Positions 9,072 through 18,075 of a DNA stretch of 64,000 nucleotides are shown here, piece by piece; the stretch's first letter is position 1; each line of letters starts with the position of its first letter. Below the pieces are notes generated by a model. It saw only the letters and a program-made list of their open reading frames with translations, ran no database searches and had not been told where the DNA came from. Both the position numbers and the translations under genes were made by a program. Origin of the DNA: Campylobacter showae CSUNSWCD (GTDB lineage: Bacteria > Campylobacterota > Campylobacteria > Campylobacterales > Campylobacteraceae); NCBI RefSeq assembly GCF_000313615.1, contig NZ_AMZQ01000001.1:1-64000 (forward strand). Reading direction: 5' to 3'.

Positions 9072-9779
9072 ATGAAAAAAATAGTTTTGTCGCTAATGGC
9101 GGCCTGCGCGATGTTTGCTGCGTCAAACGAGCAAGTAGTCGGTTTTTATTCGCAGATGGTCGGCGAGGGCGTGAAAGTAAATGTAACTGAGCGCAAACCG
9201 TTAACCGACGGAATCGAAGCGGTCGTGGTAAATTTGAGCAACGGTCAAGTCAGCCAAGACGAGGTTATCTTTACTAAAGGCGACCTACTTTTCCCTGATA
9301 TCATCGACCTAAAGGCACAAAAAGCCTACCTGCAAGAGATAAAAAAGGAAATAGCGGCGAAAAACATCTCAAAAGTATATAAAAGCGAGCAAAAAGAAAA
9401 CATCATCACTCTAGGAAACGACTCTAAAAAGCCTACTATCGTGATGTTTTCGGATCCTGAATGCCCATACTGCCGCCTAGAGCTTGAAAAGATCGAATCG
9501 ACGCTAAAAGAAAGCAACGTAAAGCTAATCTTAACTCCGGTTCACGACGTTTCGTCTTTGCAAAAGAGCTTTTTGATCTATAAAGATGCCGCAAGCGCAA
9601 AAACCGATAGCGACAAGATCAAAATTTTACGAAAATATTTCGCGGACGACTATAAGGTAGCAGACGGCGCCGTTAGCGATGCTGACGTTAAAGCGATGGA
9701 TAATTTAAGACAAAAATACTCTGCCGCCGGCGTTCGCTCCGTGCCTTTCATAGTAAATTTAAGCGACCTTCAAAAATAA
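9072..9779 (+). CDS. Periplasmic thiol:disulfide interchange protein, DsbC/DsbG-like (Cj1380 type)
   Basis: The 235-residue protein has a signal peptide (MKKIVLSLMAACAMFAAS), a small N-terminal region corresponding to the DsbC dimerisation domain, and a thioredoxin fold with PECPYC near residues 133-138 as the redox-active CxxC and VPFIV near 227 as the cis-proline loop. DsbC and DsbG are isomerases or sulfenic-acid reductases of about 230-250 residues. In C. jejuni the homologue also follows selB, so the location is conserved, although a functional tie to selenoproteins is not shown. Ribosome site AAAAAGGA precedes the ATG. Confidence 0.85.
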   Translation: MKKIVLSLMAACAMFAASNEQVVGFYSQMVGEGVKVNVTERKPLTDGIEAVVVNLSNGQVSQDEVIFTKGDLLFPDIIDLKAQKAYLQEIKKEIAAKNISKVYKSEQKENIITLGNDSKKPTIVMFSDPECPYCRLELEKIESTLKESNVKLILTPVHDVSSLQKSFLIYKDAASAKTDSDKIKILRKYFADDYKVADGAVSDADVKAMDNLRQKYSAAGVRSVPFIVNLSDLQK

Positions 9780-9792
9780 CATCTAACGCAAA

Positions 9793-9823
9793 TTTGAGCT
9801 AAATTTGATAAATTTGGCTCAAA
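9793..9823. terminator. Long hairpin after the DsbC-like gene
   Basis: TTTGAGC at 9793-9799 pairs with GCTCAAA at 9817-9823, and the inner AAATTT-GAT-AAATTT extends it to about 14 pairs with one U-G wobble. There is no long T run, so it may be a transcript-end stabiliser rather than a classical terminator. Confidence 0.45.
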
Positions 9824-9964
9824 AGCCCTAAATTTTCATAAAATATACTTTTATAACTTGATATGTAGTATTGAAATTTAAGCTAAATTTCAGGTTATCT
9901 TAACTATTTATTAAGTTTCATAATTAATCTAATATTTTTACTTCATTTATTCTCAAAATATGCT

Positions 9965-10052
9965 AAATTTGCACAGTGATATTTTAAAATATGCTAGTGT
10001 CCTAAAATACGCGCCTGTAAGGCGCACTACGCCTAGGAAATGTGCAAAATTT
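9965..10052 (+). ncRNA. Candidate structured leader of the formate dehydrogenase operon
   Basis: AAATTTGCACA at 9965-9975 is complementary to TGTGCAAAATTT at 10041-10052 (one bulge), closing a domain. Inside it TAGTG at 9995-9999 pairs with CACTA at 10025-10029, and CGCCT at 10012-10016 pairs with AGGCG at 10020-10024 around a GTA loop; the palindrome ATTTTAAAAT lies at 9981-9990. A TATGCT -10-like box at 9959-9964 would start the transcript just at the closing stem; a second TATGCT lies at 9990. I do not recognise a known riboswitch class. Ligand or protein control is speculative. Confidence 0.35.
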
Positions 10053-10113
10053 GAACAATATCTTTCTAAAAACGTCTCAAAAATTTCAAATTTGAGATTA
10101 ATAAGGAGAAAAC

Positions 10114-10323
10114 ATGCAAGGATCAAGACGAGATTTTCTCAAAAAATCTCTGAAGGTCGGCGCGGTAGGCGGGACTGTATTGGCCGCTGCAGCTATCGCA
10201 AAACCGACCAGCGACGAGCTTGCTCCTGACGACAACGGCGTAGTTGTCGGCAAGTCGAGCAAAAAAGAGGTGCTTTACAAAAAAAGCAAAGAGTGGGAAT
10301 ACTACTATAAGATCGCTTACTAA
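10114..10323 (+). CDS. Small twin-arginine protein of the formate dehydrogenase operon (Cj1513c type)
   Basis: This 69-residue protein starts with a Tat signal (SRRDFLKKSLKVGAVGGTVL, residues 4-23), then a short hydrophilic tail rich in Lys and Tyr ending SKEWEYYYKIAY. It lies 11 bases before fdhA with its own AAGGAG ribosome site, as Cj1513c does in C. jejuni. Similar tiny Tat proteins occur with Sec-containing formate dehydrogenases in Campylobacterota, and the uncleaved-looking hydrophobic segment could anchor it or help dock FdhA at the membrane. Its exact job is not known to me; the family assignment is firm, the function is inferred from context. Confidence 0.85.
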   Translation: MQGSRRDFLKKSLKVGAVGGTVLAAAAIAKPTSDELAPDDNGVVVGKSSKKEVLYKKSKEWEYYYKIAY

Positions 10324-10334
10324 GGGAGAAAACC

Positions 10335-13295
10335 ATGAGTGATTCACGCATAGGAAGACGCTCGTTTTTAAAGCTTGCCGCTCTTGGTGCCGGTAGCACG
10401 ATGGCATTTGGCGAAAACGAGACGTTTAGAAAGGCAACCAACGAGGAGATAAAAAATCCTTACGAAGGTTCAAAAAAGGTTAGAACGATTTGTTCTATTT
10501 GTTCGGCTGGCTGCGGTATAGAAGCCGAGGTAAAAGACGGAGTATGGGTTCGTCAAGATATGGCGATGTTTCACCCGATCTCTCAGGGCTCGCACTGCTC
10601 TAAGGGAATCGATCAGATCGACCTTACGAAATCAAAACAACGCATCAAATTTCCGATGAAAAAAGTAAACGGAAAATGGGAGCGCATCAGCTGGGAACAA
10701 GCCGTAAACGAAATCGGCGATAAGATGCTACAAATCCGTAAAGAAGACGGTCCTGATAGCGTAGTTTTCCTAGGTTCAGCCAAATTTAACAACGAGCAGA
10801 GCTACTATTTCCGTAAATTTGCGGCGTTTTGGGGCACAAACAGCAACGATCACGTAGCACGCATTTGACATAGCGCAACAGTCGCCGGTGTGGCGAATAC
10901 TTGGGGTTATGGCGCGATGACGAATCACTTCGGAGATATGACGGCAAATTCAAAAGCGATCTTTTGTATCGGTGCGAATTCGGCTGTAGCAAATCCTGTC
11001 GGCGGTATGAAGCATATGTTGCAAGCCAAAGATAGAAACAACGCAAAATTAATCGTAGCGGATCCGAATTTTACTAAAACGGCTGCGCACGCGGATCTTT
11101 ACTTGCGTCAGCGTTCAGGAACGGACGTGGCTCTTATTTATGGACTTATTCACATTATCCTTAAAAACGGCTGGGAAGATAAAGAATTTTTAGAAAACAG
11201 AACCTATGGTATCGAAGAGGTTAGAAAAGAGGCTGAACACTGGACTCCTGAGCTTACTTCGGACGTTACCGGCGTACCGGTAGATAGACTCATAGAGGCT
11301 GCTAATATAATGGCGCATACGAAACCAGGAACGGTTATCTGGGCTCTAGGTATCACTCAGCACTCGGTAGGAACGTCAAATACCAGAATTTTACCTATCC
11401 TTCAACTAATCCTAGGCAATATGGGTAAACCTGGCGGTGGCTGTAATATCATCCGCGGTCACGATAACGTTCAGGGCTCTACCGATATGGGTAACCTTTC
11501 AGACACTCTTCCTATGTATTACGGACTAAGCGATGCTTCGTGGAAATACTACTGCAAAGGCTGGGGCGTTGATTACGACGAGTTTATCAAACGATTTGCG
11601 GTTTCGACAAAAGAGCCGAAACAGGGTGGCGCTCCGGTAAAAAATACCGTATTTGAAGAGTATTTTTATCACGATCCGCAAAATCCAGAGGATAGAAACT
11701 GGAGAAACGAAAAGGGTTGGTCGCTATCAAAATGGTGGCAAGGCGTTCTAAAAGAGGAAAAGACTTTTACTAGCGGTAAACTTCGCGTTCTTTGGGTTCA
11801 AGGAACCGGTATCACCTCTATGGCTCACCTTACAAAAATTCAGCAAGCCGTCGACAAACTAGATATGCTAGTGGTTGCGGAGCCATTTGTAAACGAAGTT
11901 GCGATCCTTTCAGATAGAAAAGACGGAATTTACGTACTTCCGGTGGCTACTGCGTTTGAAAACGAAGGTCATATAAGCTCGACTAACCGCTCTGGTCAGT
12001 GGAGAACAAAAGTCGTTGAGCCGCTTTACGAAAGTAAGGCCGACCACGAGGTCATGTTCTTATTTGCTAAAAAATTCGGCTTTTATGACGAATACGTAAA
12101 AGGCATGAAGATGGCGACCGTTAATCACGAGCCAAAACAAGTTAAAGACGACTTCGTATGGCCTGACGACGCTACAAACGAGATAGCTCGCATGGGTAAA
12201 TCTATCGGCTACACCGGTAGAACAGCCGAAATGTTTAGAAGACATCAGGCTAACTGGCAAAATTTCGACCCTGATACGCTAATGGGTATCGGCGGCGACG
12301 TAAAAGGCGAATACTACGGTAAGCCTTGGCCGGCATGGGACGAAAAACACCCTGGTACGCCGATACTTTATGATATGAGCAAGTCTTACGCAGAGGGCGG
12401 TTGCGGATTTAGAAATCGTTTCGGCTTAGAGCATAACGGCGTTAGTCAGCTAGCTAGCGAGGATACGACTTTAGTAGGATCGGACGTAAAAGGCGGCTAT
12501 CCGCAAATTACCAAAGAAAATATCGAAAAAGTCCTAGGCATAACCTTAACCGAAGAAGAGAAAAGACTGATGGGAGCTACTTGGAGCACGGATCACAGCG
12601 GACTTATCTTAGAAAAATGCCGCGAAAAAGGCGTAGTGCCGTTTGGTAACGCAAGGGCAAGAATGATCGTTTGGGAATTCCTAGATCCGATCCCTAAACA
12701 CCGCGAGCCTATCCACTCTCCGCGCTGGGATTTAGTGCAAAAATACCCGACTTTCGACGATCAGGCTAGAAATTTCCGCGTAGAGACTAAATTTAAAACC
12801 GAGCAGCAAGCAAAAGACTGGAGTAAGGAATTCCCTATCGTATTTAGCACATTGCGCCTAGTAAATCTAAGCGGCGCTGGTATGATCGAGCGAACGAGTA
12901 AATATCTAGCGGCAATCACGCCTGAGATGTTTGCTAACGTCCACCCTGAGCTTGCTCTAAAATACGGTATCCAAGATCGCGATATGATGTGGATCCACTC
13001 TCCGCAAGGCACTAAGATCAAGGTTCGCTGCTATCATACTCAGATGGTTACGCCGGATAGAATTTGTATGCCGTATAACTTCGCGGGCGTTATGCAAGGC
13101 GTGAGCTTAGAAGACCGCTATCCTGAGGGCACTAAGCCTTATACGATCGGCGAGAGCTTTAATACCGTAACAAACTACGGCTTTGACCCGGTTACTCAAA
13201 TTTCGGAATTTAACGCCGGACTTTGCAGGATAGAAAAAGCCGACGGAGAGGGCTTTAACACCTTCTTCCACGAATACGGCGAAAATAGAGTCTAA
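10335..13295 (+). CDS. fdhA: Formate dehydrogenase catalytic subunit FdhA, selenoprotein
   Basis: Read through the UGA at 10866-10868, this is one 986-residue protein with selenocysteine at position 178. The N terminus is a Tat signal (RRSFLKLAALGAG), then a 4Fe-4S site with Cys53, Cys56, Cys60 and Cys88. The Sec lies in ARI-U-HSATVAG, the exact context of the active-site Sec of FDH-N-type enzymes, and is followed by GAMTNHFGDM and the molybdopterin-binding domains to the C terminus. It oxidises formate to CO2 in the periplasm, feeding electrons to FdhB and FdhC. Automatic annotation that treats UGA as stop would split it into 177 and about 800 residue pieces. A hairpin suitable as SECIS follows the UGA. 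The Mo or W bis-MGD cofactor would rely on the mod, moa and moe genes of this window. Confidence 0.96.
10866..10896 (+). promoter_or_regulatory. Sec UGA and bacterial SECIS hairpin of fdhA
   Basis: The UGA is at 10866-10868. TCGCC at 10882-10886 pairs with GGCGA at 10892-10896 around the loop GGTGT, which starts 18 bases after the UGA. Known bacterial SECIS elements have an apical loop with a G in the first two positions at about this distance, so the hairpin fits. Confidence 0.8.
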
Positions 13296-13305
13296 GGAGT
13301 AAGAG

Positions 13306-13866
13306 ATGGCAAGAATGAAATTTTTCGTAGATACAAACAGATGTATCAGCTGCTTTGGATGCCAGGTCGCTTGCTCTTCGGCTCACGAGCTCCCGGTGGG
13401 GCTCTACCGCCGCAAGGTCATCACGCTAAACGACGGTATAGAGGGCAAGGAAGTATCGACTACGATAGCCTGCCAACACTGCACCGACGCTCCTTGCGAG
13501 CAGGTGTGCCCGGTGGATTGTTTTTACATCAGAGCCGACGGTATCGTGCTCCACGATAAAAACAAATGCATCGGCTGCGGATACTGCCTATATGCGTGTC
13601 CGTTCGGCGCGCCGCAGTTTCCTAGAGACGGAGCATTCGGCATCAAGGGCGCTATGGATAAGTGCACGATGTGTGCAGGAGGCCCTGAGGAGACGAACTC
13701 TCACGAGGAGCTTCATATGTACGGTCAAAACCGCATCTCAGAGGGCAAAGTCCCTATGTGCGCCGCCGTTTGCGCTACGAACGCGCTACTAGTAGGCGAT
13801 GCCGCAGACGTGTCAAACGTATATCGCAAACGCGTTATGCTAAGACAAGCGGGCACTACTATCTAA
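13306..13866 (+). CDS. fdhB: Formate dehydrogenase iron-sulfur subunit FdhB
   Basis: The 186-residue subunit has four cysteine clusters typical of four 4Fe-4S centres: CISCFGCQVAC near residue 13, CQHCTDAPCEQVCP near 56, CIGCGYCLYACP near 87, and CTMC with a distant cysteine pair near 121 and 155. It passes electrons from FdhA to cytochrome b FdhC. No C-terminal membrane helix is visible, unlike E. coli FdnH. It starts 10 bases after fdhA with AAGGAG upstream. A strong terminator follows, so the operon stops here and fdhC is not cotranscribed, unlike the order fdhA-fdhB-fdhC that I recall for C. jejuni. Confidence 0.93.
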   Translation: MARMKFFVDTNRCISCFGCQVACSSAHELPVGLYRRKVITLNDGIEGKEVSTTIACQHCTDAPCEQVCPVDCFYIRADGIVLHDKNKCIGCGYCLYACPFGAPQFPRDGAFGIKGAMDKCTMCAGGPEETNSHEELHMYGQNRISEGKVPMCAAVCATNALLVGDAADVSNVYRKRVMLRQAGTTI

Positions 13867-13870
13867 CTCA

Positions 13871-13903
13871 AATTCGGGGGCGACTCGCTCCCGAATTTTC
13901 TTT
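13871..13903 (+). terminator. Rho-independent terminator after fdhB
   Basis: AATTCGGGGGCGA at 13871-13883 pairs with TCGCTCCCGAATT (through 13897), with one mismatch, and is followed by TTCTTT. It closes the fdhA-fdhB transcript. Confidence 0.8.
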
Positions 13904-13942
13904 CAAATTTTACCTCTTAAATTTACTCAAATTTCAAAGTCG

Positions 13943-14034
13943 GATCAATCTGATAATCAAAAAATATAGCTTGTTGATAAGATTGATACTTGATATCCGT
14001 TTTTATTTTTGCTAAAGTTTTGAAATGGTAAAAT
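13943..14034 (+). promoter_or_regulatory. Promoter region of the iron-uptake operon with TTGATA repeats, possible Fur site
   Basis: Three TTGATA words lie at 13974, 13983 and 13990, preceded by the GATCAATCTGATAATCAA region at 13943-13960. This AT-rich array resembles Campylobacter Fur-box sequence (GATAAT-type repeats). A -10-like TAAAAT is at 14029-14034, 34 bases before the FTR1 start. Iron control of the P19 locus is known in C. jejuni; the exact operator here is inferred. Confidence 0.4.
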
Positions 14035-14067
14035 AGCCGCATAAAACATATTTTATCGGAGTTTTTT

Positions 14068-16044
14068 ATGAGCAAATTTTTGAAATTTATACTTGCTTTG
14101 TTTATCCCCTTTATGCTAAATGCACAGGACGCCGACTATGGCCCCGAGATACAGAGCATAAAAGATTCATTCGTAAGTATCATGCAGCAGTACAAGGACG
14201 GCAAGATCGACGAAGCCAAAACCACCACGCAAAACGCGTATTTTGGGCATTTTGAAAATATAGAAGCTGGCATAAGGATAAATTTAGGACAGAAAAAAGC
14301 CTATGCGATGGAGAAGCAATTTGGCGATATAAGAAAAGCCATCGTCGCCAAAAAGCCAGTCGAAGAGATACAAGCGATTATGGATAATCTCTCAAAAGAG
14401 ATGGACGAGGTCTTGCCTATCATAAATTCAGGACACAAGCTTGTAGCCGAATACTCCGACCCAAAAAATGCTGACACTGCCGCAAATACCGCTACCGACG
14501 CGAATGCGCCAGCCACCACGCAAACAGCGAGCACAAACATTGAGCCACACTGGCAAGTCGTTTATAATGATATAAAATCAGCCCTTGACGCCGCGTCCGC
14601 CGCATACGAAAAGGGTGATAAAGAAGCCGCAAAACAAGCGATAAACAACAAGGCTAAATTTGAGCTTTATCGCAACACCAAGCTCGAAGAGGCCGTGCGT
14701 AAATTTGTAGATGGCGGGCAGGGTATAGATGGCGACATCCAAAAAAGAATGGGCTCGGCGATCATCGCGATAAACGGCGACGTCGCAGCTGATGTGTTAA
14801 AGTCAAATTTAGAAGAGCTTGATAAGATCATATTGGAAACCGTAGCAAAGCTGCCTGCCGACTCTGGCGTGCTGGCTACAAATGTAACCTTGCCTGATGA
14901 TGGCGAGGATAGTGGCGCGACAGACTTTACCCAAGTTGTCGCAAATATCAATGCCAAGATCGCAGAAGCGATACAAGACTACAAGGCTGGAAACGTCCAA
15001 AAGGCGATCGCTGACGTGCAGGATTTATATTTTGACGAGTTTGAAGGCAGCGGTATGGAAAACAGCGTCGGAGCTCGCGATGTAAATTTAAAAACCGCTA
15101 TCGAAGGAAGCTTTGGTGCTATCCCGGCTCTGATGAAATCGGGCGCAAGCGTGGATAAGATAGAAGCCGCCGCAGCCACTATGAGCGACCAGCTAAACAC
15201 GGCTCTGGGCAAAACCAGCACTCCGACTTCGCCTTGGTTTTTATTTATCTCGGCATTTACTATTATCTTGCGCGAGGGCTTTGAGGCTCTCATCATCGTA
15301 GCAGCCGTCGTTGCCTACCTAATAAAAACTGGCAATAACGCCAAAATGGGCAACGTCGTATATAGCTCGGTCGGCGTGGCAGTCGTTTTGAGCTTTGTCA
15401 TGGCGTGGATCATGAACGTCATCTTTGGTCAAGCAGCCGGTCAAAAGCGCGAGCTGATGGAGGGCATCGTCATGCTCATAGCCACAGGGCTACTCTTTTA
15501 CGTTGGCTTTTGGCTACTATCAAACACAGGTGCGAAAAAATGGAACGAATATATCAAATCTCATGTCAGCGAGTCTTTAAAAAATGAATCGACTGCGGCA
15601 CTTTGGTGGACGGTATTTTTAGCCGTGTTTAGAGAGGGCGCAGAGACAGTGCTTTTCTACCAGTCGCTTATCTTTGACGCCAAAGACAGTAGTGGCTACT
15701 CGGCTATCGGCGCTGGCTTTGTCATCGGTCTTGTGATACTGCTTGTTGTGTATTTTGTGTTTAAGAAATTTTCTATCAAAATTCCCATCAAGCCGTTTTT
15801 CATCTTTACATCAGCGATCATTTTTTATATGTCGATCGTCTTTGTCGGCAAGGGCGTGATGGAGCTGGTTGAGGGTAAAATTTTCGTTCCGACTATCATA
15901 AACGGACTAGAATTCCCGCAATGGATGGGCGACTGGTTTGGCTTGAAGCCATACTATGAGAGCTTGATACCACAGATTTTGATGATCACGGCTTTGGTCG
16001 TTGGTATCGTTATAATGAAAAGAAAGCAAGCCAAAGAGGCTTAA
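14068..16044 (+). CDS. FTR1-family iron permease with periplasmic domain (Cj1658 type)
   Basis: The 658-residue protein has a signal peptide, about 370 residues of periplasmic helical repeats (three related units beginning near residues 25, 170 and 290, with KDGKIDEA, EKGDKEAA and KAGNVQKA), then a seven-helix FTR1 permease. Both iron-translocation motifs are present: REGFEALIIV near residue 402 and REGAETVLFY near 520. It should import iron across the inner membrane with P19 as periplasmic partner. The gene order FTR1-p19-DUF2318-two permeases-ATPase-thioredoxin equals Cj1658-Cj1665. Family: FTR1/FetM/EfeU. Confidence 0.92.
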   Translation: MSKFLKFILALFIPFMLNAQDADYGPEIQSIKDSFVSIMQQYKDGKIDEAKTTTQNAYFGHFENIEAGIRINLGQKKAYAMEKQFGDIRKAIVAKKPVEEIQAIMDNLSKEMDEVLPIINSGHKLVAEYSDPKNADTAANTATDANAPATTQTASTNIEPHWQVVYNDIKSALDAASAAYEKGDKEAAKQAINNKAKFELYRNTKLEEAVRKFVDGGQGIDGDIQKRMGSAIIAINGDVAADVLKSNLEELDKIILETVAKLPADSGVLATNVTLPDDGEDSGATDFTQVVANINAKIAEAIQDYKAGNVQKAIADVQDLYFDEFEGSGMENSVGARDVNLKTAIEGSFGAIPALMKSGASVDKIEAAAATMSDQLNTALGKTSTPTSPWFLFISAFTIILREGFEALIIVAAVVAYLIKTGNNAKMGNVVYSSVGVAVVLSFVMAWIMNVIFGQAAGQKRELMEGIVMLIATGLLFYVGFWLLSNTGAKKWNEYIKSHVSESLKNESTAALWWTVFLAVFREGAETVLFYQSLIFDAKDSSGYSAIGAGFVIGLVILLVVYFVFKKFSIKIPIKPFFIFTSAIIFYMSIVFVGKGVMELVEGKIFVPTIINGLEFPQWMGDWFGLKPYYESLIPQILMITALVVGIVIMKRKQAKEA

Positions 16045-16119
16045 ATTTAACTTTCCTATTTTCGCAGGTTTCCGAAAGATGTAAAATCAAATTTGCAAAC
16101 CAAATTTAAAGGAGAAAGT

Positions 16120-16641
16120 ATGAACAAATTTGTTAAAACAGCTTTGGCATTTAGCCTTGCTGCTTCAGTTGCCGTTGCAGGCGAGTTTCCTATCGGCGAT
16201 CCGGTAGAGATCAACGGAATGGAGATAGCTGCGGTTTATCTAGAGCCGATTGACATGGAGCCAAAAGGCATCGACCTTGCACCAAGCAAAGCTGACATCC
16301 ACTTGGAGGCTGACATCCACGCTATCGAAGGCAACAAAAACGGCTTTGGTGCTGGCGAGTGGATACCGTATCTAAAAATCAACTATGAGCTAAAAAACCT
16401 TGATAACGGCAAAGTTAAAAAAGGAACATTTATGCCTATGGTTGCAAGCGACGGTCCTCACTACGGCGCTAACCTAAAAATGGACGCCGGCGTGGGCAAC
16501 TACGAGCTAAAATTTCATATAGAAAATCCTGAAAAACAAGGCTTCGGTCGCCATGCGGACAAAGAAACAGGCGTAGGTAAATGGTTCGAGCCGTTCACTA
16601 CGACTTATAAATTCCAATATACTGGAGCGCCTGCTAAATAA
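16120..16641 (+). CDS. p19: P19 periplasmic iron/copper-binding protein
   Basis: The 173-residue protein is secreted (MNKFVKTALAFSLAASVAVAG) and matches Campylobacter P19 and E. coli FetP: EFPIGDPVEINGMEIAAVY at the mature N terminus, then Met, His and Glu residues that build the metal sites, including HLEADIHA, MPMVASDGPHYG and GRHADKETGVG. P19 is a dimer that binds Cu and Fe and feeds the FTR1 permease. I start it at the ATG at 16120, behind AAAGGAGAAAG, not at the in-frame ATG 27 bases upstream. A hairpin follows the stop and may set its level above the downstream genes. Confidence 0.95.
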   Translation: MNKFVKTALAFSLAASVAVAGEFPIGDPVEINGMEIAAVYLEPIDMEPKGIDLAPSKADIHLEADIHAIEGNKNGFGAGEWIPYLKINYELKNLDNGKVKKGTFMPMVASDGPHYGANLKMDAGVGNYELKFHIENPEKQGFGRHADKETGVGKWFEPFTTTYKFQYTGAPAK

Positions 16642-16648
16642 TTCGGGC

Positions 16649-16680
16649 TTAGAGCGGCTAAGTCCGCTCTAAATTTTATT
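16649..16680 (+). terminator. Hairpin after p19, likely partial terminator or mRNA stabiliser
   Basis: TTAGAGCGG at 16649-16657 pairs with CCGCTCTAA at 16664-16672, followed by ATTTTATT. It lies between p19 and the rest of the operon, so it could allow high p19 expression with reduced read-through. Confidence 0.65.
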
Positions 16681-16707
16681 CAAAATTCTCAAATTACAGG
16701 GCTGATC

Positions 16708-18075
16708 ATGTCTATATATTTCGTCCAAGTTATCTCATCGTTACTGGGATTTATACTTTTTGCAGCGTTAAACAACGACAAAAAGAGCCTAAAAGCGCTG
16801 TTTTTACCATCGGTTTTGGGTATAGCAGCTGGCATAGTCGTTTTTAAGATCGCTAGACTCACGCTTCACGACGTAGGCGTGAAAATGGCATTTGATGCGG
16901 CTACTTTGGTATTTTTGCTAGTTAGCGCGCTTTGGATTTTTATCAAATTTAACCCTGCAAAGATGATAACGTTTTTCGCTCTCGGTGCGGGCTATGGTTT
17001 AACCTACGCTCACGCTAGCGCGAATTTTCCGGTATTTGCCGGCGAGCTACTCGATACGCAGTCCATTATCAGCCTATTTTTGATGATATTTGCGTTTTTG
17101 CTTTTACTGATTTTGTTTTTCGTCGTTTCAAATTTAAAAGAATGCCTATGCAAGCACGTCTTATGGACGCTTTCGCTTCTTTTTCTTGCAGTTTTGATAG
17201 TGCAGGCTCTTTCAAACACGGGGCTTGAGTTTATGCGAGCGGGCATGATACCTACGTATCCGTGGGCGCTCTCGCTCGTGGCTAAGGGCATTTACTATAC
17301 GACCTTTTCGCAGTATTTTTTCATCTTTTTAGTTTTAGTTTTGGCGGTTATAAATTTCAAAAAACGCCCCGCCCCACTCGTAAAATCGGTCGTGGGCTCG
17401 AATAAATTTAGATTTAACAACGCGGCTAGAAATTTTATGGCGGCAAATTCAAAAAGTAGTGCGGCGATCGTCGTCACGGCTCTAATTTTTGGGCTTTACT
17501 ACGACCTGCACGCATCTAAGCCGCCCGAGATCTCTGATCCTATCATCGTAGAGCCCGTAAACAACGAGTTTAAATTTGACGTCGAAAAACTCGCCGACAA
17601 CGAACTTCACCGCTACGCCTATATAAACGACGAGGGCAGGGAGATAAGGTTTTTTCTTTTAAACCGCTTTTCAGACCGCGCTTCGCCGATCATCGTCTTT
17701 GACGCGTGCGCGATATGCGGCGATATGGGCTACGTTAAAAAGGGCGGCGATCTCATCTGCATCTCGTGCAATGTACGCATTTTCTTGCCGTCAGTCGGCA
17801 AAGAGGGCGGCTGCAACCCGATACCTATGCCTTTTGAATTTGACGGCAAATTCGTAACCGTAACGCTCGATACCATCCAAAGCGGTGCGAACTACTTCTC
17901 AAAAGTTGTCGAAAAAATGGTGCTAGATCCGGTAAGCCGCAAAAAAGTAAGCAACATCGGCTCGAAATCTTATTTATACTACAACAGGACGTATTTCTTT
18001 GAAAACGAAAAAACTCAGGCGGAATTTGAAGCCAACCCTGAAAAATACGTCGACACGAACGGGACTTTAAAATGA
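16708..18075 (+). CDS. DUF2318 Fe-S-type membrane protein (Cj1660 type)
   Basis: The 455-residue protein has about eight N-terminal membrane helices to roughly residue 265, then a domain outside the membrane containing DACAICGDMGYVKKGG and CISCNVRIF, the cysteine signature of DUF2318. It is the conserved partner of P19 and FTR1 and of the two MacB-like permeases downstream. The cysteine-rich end could bind metal or take part in redox exchange with the thioredoxin-like lipoprotein encoded at 21231. The molecular role is not established. Its stop overlaps the next start (ATGA). Confidence 0.88.
   Translation: MSIYFVQVISSLLGFILFAALNNDKKSLKALFLPSVLGIAAGIVVFKIARLTLHDVGVKMAFDAATLVFLLVSALWIFIKFNPAKMITFFALGAGYGLTYAHASANFPVFAGELLDTQSIISLFLMIFAFLLLLILFFVVSNLKECLCKHVLWTLSLLFLAVLIVQALSNTGLEFMRAGMIPTYPWALSLVAKGIYYTTFSQYFFIFLVLVLAVINFKKRPAPLVKSVVGSNKFRFNNAARNFMAANSKSSAAIVVTALIFGLYYDLHASKPPEISDPIIVEPVNNEFKFDVEKLADNELHRYAYINDEGREIRFFLLNRFSDRASPIIVFDACAICGDMGYVKKGGDLICISCNVRIFLPSVGKEGGCNPIPMPFEFDGKFVTVTLDTIQSGANYFSKVVEKMVLDPVSRKKVSNIGSKSYLYYNRTYFFENEKTQAEFEANPEKYVDTNGTLK

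Noticed and set aside
9955-9996. Direct repeat AAAATATGCTA as an operator
   Set aside because: The two copies 31 bases apart may simply be two -10 boxes or part of the leader fold; there is no further symmetry to support an operator.
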